Part shown: positions 41,508 through 44,478 of the stretch, piece by piece
Position numbering within the stretch: position 1 is the stretch's first letter
Layout: every line of letters starts with the position of its first letter
Assembly: GCA_002368645.1 (NCBI GenBank)
Contig: DFEE01000034.1
Location: 27,172 to 71,649, forward strand
Reading direction: 5' to 3'
Source of the DNA: Bacteroidales bacterium UBA3810
GTDB taxonomy: Bacteria; Bacteroidota; Bacteroidia; Bacteroidales; Paludibacteraceae
DNA: 44,478 bases
Translations under genes and position numbers: made by a program
The notes under the pieces: model-generated
The model's input: only the letters and a program-made list of their open reading frames with translations
The model's database searches: none
What the model was told of the DNA's origin: nothing

Positions 41508-41703
41508 GCGCTAAAAAACCGAAAGCTATAGCACTCACAAGATTGTGCTATACCTTTCGGAGGCGCAGAATAGGACGTAGGTCCATCGCTTAGCCTGAAA
41601 GGCTTACGCCGACCGAGTCCTAATTTAAGCCAAGTCCGGAGTTTGCATTGTCTCCGGGCTATTGAGGAAGCTCGTAAGGAGTCGCTAACCATACGACTTT
41701 CTC
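41508..41703 (-). ncRNA. Multi-hairpin region, candidate structured RNA or dispersed repeat
   Basis: The 426-nt gap between two surface genes holds four consecutive stems: CCGAAAG/CTTTCGG plus TATAGCAC/GTGCTATA (41519-41560); a long rod TAGGAC, GGTC, AGCC with partners GGCT, GACC, GTCCTA (41571-41622); CCGGAG/CTCCGG (41636-41657); and AGTCG/CGACT (41680-41698). On the minus strand the first stem is followed by TTTTTT (41518-41513), an intrinsic terminator. That suggests a minus-strand RNA of about 200 nt. No minus-strand promoter consensus is seen. It may instead be the 3' UTR of the 219-aa gene or a repeated element. Confidence 0.4.
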
Positions 41704-41732
41704 GAAAATGTTGATATAAAAAAATGTACTCG

Positions 41733-41769
41733 CCGTGGGGCGGGTTGCGAAATTCGCCCCACGGTTTTT
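41733..41769 (+). terminator. Strong Rho-independent terminator
   Basis: Perfect 10-bp stem CCGTGGGGCG (41733-41742) with CGCCCCACGG (41755-41764), 12-nt loop, then TTTTT. It ends plus-strand transcription from the 37.7-41.5 kb surface cluster. Confidence 0.85.
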
Positions 41770-41860
41770 CTCTGAGCGGGAGAAAGAAAATTAAGAAGGA
41801 ATATCATTATTTTAATTAATTTTATTTATTAACTTAGTGATATAATTGGTTTAGTAAAAG

Positions 41861-41894
41861 AAGAGGGGGGTAGCTTGGACCCTGCTCCCCTCTT
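41861..41894 (+). promoter_or_regulatory. Leader hairpin before the 823-aa gene
   Basis: AAGAGGGG (41861-41868) pairs with CCCCTCTT (41887-41894), 14 nt upstream of the ATG. It could regulate translation start or be a weak attenuator. The AT-rich stretch 41790-41860 has no well-spaced promoter boxes. Confidence 0.5.
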
Positions 41895-41908
41895 TGACCA
41901 TATAAAAG

Positions 41909-44380
41909 ATGCGTAGAATAGTTGTCATATTATCAGTGCTGATGACAGGCAGTTTAGCCTCTATGGCTCAATCCGCGACGGACTCCATACCCTTTGACAC
42001 GCTCGCCGCGGATAAGGTTGTTGATGCTATATCCCCCGATACACTCCCTGCCGATGTGGTGCAGGGATTGATAGCTCACTTAAGCGAAGCCAACACAGCC
42101 GTCGAGAGGGTAGGGCTTGCGCCCCGTCGTGCTTCCGGCACAAAGACCTTATTGGACTCCTCTATTGTAGTGGACCAGAATGACGTCCCCGTCCGCAAAC
42201 TCATTTATGAGTATGACCGGTTGGACCGTAATTTCCGCACCACGACCTATTATTATACCGGAGGTATTCCAAACGGCACTTCCTCGGTTCAGGAGAAGGT
42301 CTTTGACGGCACGAGTACAGCCTCCACGATAATGACGACCAACTATACATGGGACGGCACGCGCTGGCGCGGTACGACCCGTACTGAGACAGTGTACAAC
42401 GACGCCCGCAAGCAGATAGCCCTTATTACCTATACTTGGAATACTGCATACGCCTTTTGGACGCCCACAGCGTCAACAACATACCAATATGAGTATAACG
42501 CCACCAAGCGTACCTACTACCAGACGGAGAAATGGGATTATGCGATTAACGCCGCCTTCAAGAAATTGGTTGCGTCTCAGCGTTTGGAGCAAGCCTTTGA
42601 TGTGCAGGGCAATAATATTCTCAAAACCTATTACAAAGGCGGTATGAGCAATGGCGTTTGGCAACATGCCAATAATGATACCCAAAATATCAACGCCTAT
42701 CAGCTCTTCGGCACTGCCAATAAACAAGTTCTTGCCGAAGCCCGGAAATGGTCGAATAACCAATGGGTCGGAACCTCCCGAACAGAGTACGATTACAACG
42801 AGGACGGTTCTAAACAAACGAAACTGATTAACTATCAATGGAACGCCTCAACCCTAACTTTTGACACAACTAAAGCAACCTATAACGAATACACCAAGGT
42901 CAAGAACGCTTGGCAGACCTCAATGACCATGGTCTATACTTGGACCAATGGCGTGAAGAAAGGCACCTCCTATTCCCGCACGGTGTATAACAATACCAAT
43001 AAAGACAGCGTCTTGACCTACTCCTGGAACAATAGTTTGCAGGATTGGGTGCTGACCAAGCAAGTGGTTGTTCTGCTTAACGAGCAGGGCAAAACCTACT
43101 TGAATGAGACGCTCAACACGAATGTCAATACCGGTGTTCAGTCCGGCACCCGCACGTTGCTATACTATAATAGCGCCCAACAACAGACGGCTCAGACAAT
43201 CTATCGTTGCACCAATAGCCTCTGGGAGCCGTCTGACTCAACCGAAACCTTATATGCGAACAATGTCGTTATGGGCTCCCTCCGTTGGAAATGGTCAACA
43301 TCGGAGCACCGTTGGATATTGCAAGCGGGTGGCTCGCGCCAAGAAACGATGACCGGCGAGGACGGCATACCCGTTACCATCAATTATACCTGCTCTGCCG
43401 ACTCCACATGGACATTCAGCACCATCACGAAGACCATCTCTTTTACGGATGACACCGGCGCAAGTGGTACCGTTACCATGAGATGTAATTCCGATTCCGT
43501 CTGGTATCTCTACTCAGGCACCAAATCCAAGACATGGACAGACGCCTCCGGTGCAACGGTGTCCATGACCTGGAAGATTACCAATACCACTGATTCAGTA
43601 TGGACCATCTCTTCCGGCACTAAAATACCGGTGGATGTCAAAGACGCTGCTAATCACACCATTCTGCAATCTTCCTATTATTGCGGCGCAGACTCTGTCT
43701 GGAAAGTCAATTACTACCGCACATGGACCTATGACGAAGGCGGGCACGAAAACACTCACTATGACTTTAAGAAAGACTCCATCCCCAATTATGGCACTAT
43801 CAAGTACTATAATGAGGCTGGGAGACTTATCCAAGATGACCGTTTGACCTTCTCCTCCGGTAATTGGATAGGGGATTATTCCTGGCTGTACGATTACGAC
43901 GGAGCGGGTCATACAATCTTGACAGTTCACCTCTATGCGTGGCAAAATAACAACTGGCGTGCCGGCTCCAAAGACTCAACGGCTTACGACGCGGCCGGAC
44001 GGGTTGTCCTGACGGAATCCTATTCATGGAACGGCAGTGCCGGCGTGTGGAGCAATACCTTTAAGTATTTGACAACCTATGGCGCCAATGGCTTAAGAGA
44101 GACCTATATCTCGATGGTCAATGACGGCTCTAATCATTGGGTTAATTCGCGCAAAGAAGAATATACTTACTCGGGTACAGTACAGATTGAGAAAAACACC
44201 TATACCTGGGTTTCGGGTCAATGGCTCTTGAGCGCCGTGGATGCCCTTTTGGATCCTGCTGTTTATGGCACGAATACGAATGGAACGCCATATGCCAAGA
44301 CTTCTACCAATATAACCTATAACTTGGACGGTTCCATAGTTTCTTACGAGAAAACCACCAATTATTACAACAACGAGTAG
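41909..44380 (+). CDS. Large secreted Tyr/Trp-repeat protein, unknown function
   Basis: An 823-aa exported protein with signal peptide about 1-21 (RIVVILSVLMTGSLASMA). From about residue 90 to 800 it consists of diverged repeats of about 35-45 residues with the pattern Y-x-Y/W-D-x-x-G ... Y-x-W-x(4-6)-W (for example YTWDGTRWRGTTRTE, YDYNEDGSKQTKLINYQWN, YDYDGAGHTILTVHLYAWQN, YDAAGRVVLTESYSWN). The repeats resemble RHS/YD repeats in rhythm but are Trp-rich. No toxin or protease domain follows and there is no clear sorting tail; the protein ends KTTNYYNNE. Likely an extended beta-structured surface or matrix protein. It has its own leader hairpin after a terminator. Confidence 0.72.
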   Translation: MRRIVVILSVLMTGSLASMAQSATDSIPFDTLAADKVVDAISPDTLPADVVQGLIAHLSEANTAVERVGLAPRRASGTKTLLDSSIVVDQNDVPVRKLIYEYDRLDRNFRTTTYYYTGGIPNGTSSVQEKVFDGTSTASTIMTTNYTWDGTRWRGTTRTETVYNDARKQIALITYTWNTAYAFWTPTASTTYQYEYNATKRTYYQTEKWDYAINAAFKKLVASQRLEQAFDVQGNNILKTYYKGGMSNGVWQHANNDTQNINAYQLFGTANKQVLAEARKWSNNQWVGTSRTEYDYNEDGSKQTKLINYQWNASTLTFDTTKATYNEYTKVKNAWQTSMTMVYTWTNGVKKGTSYSRTVYNNTNKDSVLTYSWNNSLQDWVLTKQVVVLLNEQGKTYLNETLNTNVNTGVQSGTRTLLYYNSAQQQTAQTIYRCTNSLWEPSDSTETLYANNVVMGSLRWKWSTSEHRWILQAGGSRQETMTGEDGIPVTINYTCSADSTWTFSTITKTISFTDDTGASGTVTMRCNSDSVWYLYSGTKSKTWTDASGATVSMTWKITNTTDSVWTISSGTKIPVDVKDAANHTILQSSYYCGADSVWKVNYYRTWTYDEGGHENTHYDFKKDSIPNYGTIKYYNEAGRLIQDDRLTFSSGNWIGDYSWLYDYDGAGHTILTVHLYAWQNNNWRAGSKDSTAYDAAGRVVLTESYSWNGSAGVWSNTFKYLTTYGANGLRETYISMVNDGSNHWVNSRKEEYTYSGTVQIEKNTYTWVSGQWLLSAVDALLDPAVYGTNTNGTPYAKTSTNITYNLDGSIVSYEKTTNYYNNE

Positions 44381-44404
44381 GTGTTGTGGGGTGAGCGGGC
44401 GGTT

Positions 44405-44449
44405 AGTATAGATGGGCTTTCTTTGCTTGATCTATAACCCATCTATGCT
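44405..44449 (+). terminator. 12-bp hairpin after the 823-aa gene
   Basis: AGTATAGATGGG (44405-44416) pairs with CCCATCTATGCT (44438-44449), one T-G wobble, 21-nt loop. It lacks a downstream T-run, so termination is uncertain; it may be part of the edge repeat. Confidence 0.4.
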
Positions 44450-44478
44450 GAATAGTGCGGTTATTGTCCGGTTATTGT
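44450..44478. repeat. 11-bp tandem repeat at right window edge
   Basis: Units agtgcggtt / attgtccggtt / attgt continue the same 11-bp repeat seen at 1-33. The last 15 bases equal the first 15 bases of the window. Confidence 0.6.

Noticed and set aside
41150..41692. 180-aa minus-strand ORF over the 219-aa gene end and hairpin region
   Set aside because: Covers stems and a coding gene on the other strand; composition is typical of antisense.
1..44478. Circular plasmid or phage
   Set aside because: The window contains dnaN, bamA, rpsO, engB and other core chromosomal genes and no replication or phage genes; the shared end is an 11-bp repeat.

Overview
The window is chromosomal DNA from an uncultured member of the order Bacteroidales (Bacteroidota). 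The evidence is the gene set (DUF4954, DUF6089-like barrel, bamA followed by two skp/ompH genes, a GTPase-degenerate EF-G2, paired deoxynucleoside kinases, CstA, BspA-type leucine-rich repeats, surface proteins with short C-terminal sorting-like tails). At least eight promoters also match the Bacteroidota consensus TTTG, then 20 nt, then TAnnTTTG. Family-level placement is not possible from the sequence alone; a Paludibacteraceae-like lineage is only a guess. I see no tRNA, rRNA, CRISPR array, intact insertion sequence or prophage. Both window edges end in the same 11-bp tandem repeat and share an identical 15-mer, so the contig probably broke at a repeat.

Layout. 0.2-1.1 kb: murI on the minus strand, divergent from 1.2-7.2 kb, a tight plus-strand run of replication, repair and RNA genes (dnaN, DnaQ/ExoX-like exonuclease, DUF4954 protein, a shortened RNase Z, radA). 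7.2-15.8 kb: envelope biogenesis (OM barrel, uppS, bamA, two skp, a 40-aa ORF, an MFS transporter, murF, a coiled-coil membrane protein), nearly all overlapping or touching. 15.8-16.3 kb: rpsO with its own promoter, a hairpin-rich leader and a bidirectional terminator. 16.3-19.1 kb: tonB-recG on the minus strand.

19.2-26.6 kb: a minus-strand surface operon. Three secreted proteins with InlB/Flg_new-type repeat modules come first, then an outer-membrane barrel, a FemAB/GNAT-like enzyme, a GT4, a flippase and a GT2. Its promoter interlocks with the divergent promoter of cstA. 26.7-35.2 kb, plus strand: cstA, engB, a secreted endonuclease/exonuclease/phosphatase protein, EF-G2, two tandem deoxynucleoside kinases, a Xer recombinase and a short ribosome hibernation factor.

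35.2-44.5 kb is accessory DNA: a BspA-like LRR protein, an extragenic repeat patch, a YoeB-type toxin-antitoxin pair, a roughly 330-nt candidate structured RNA, and a surface cluster. The cluster holds a 950-aa beta-helix protein, a 48-aa peptide not previously called as an ORF, and a 219-aa protein sharing a C-terminal module with the large one. A multi-hairpin region with opposing intrinsic terminators follows, then an 823-aa Tyr/Trp-repeat secreted protein.

The strongest leads are the interlocked symmetric divergent promoters (seen twice), the two structured non-coding regions flanking the surface cluster, the 48-aa peptide, the RNase Z with a missing internal segment, and the EF-G2 with degenerate GTPase motifs. 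None can be settled without database search or experiment.
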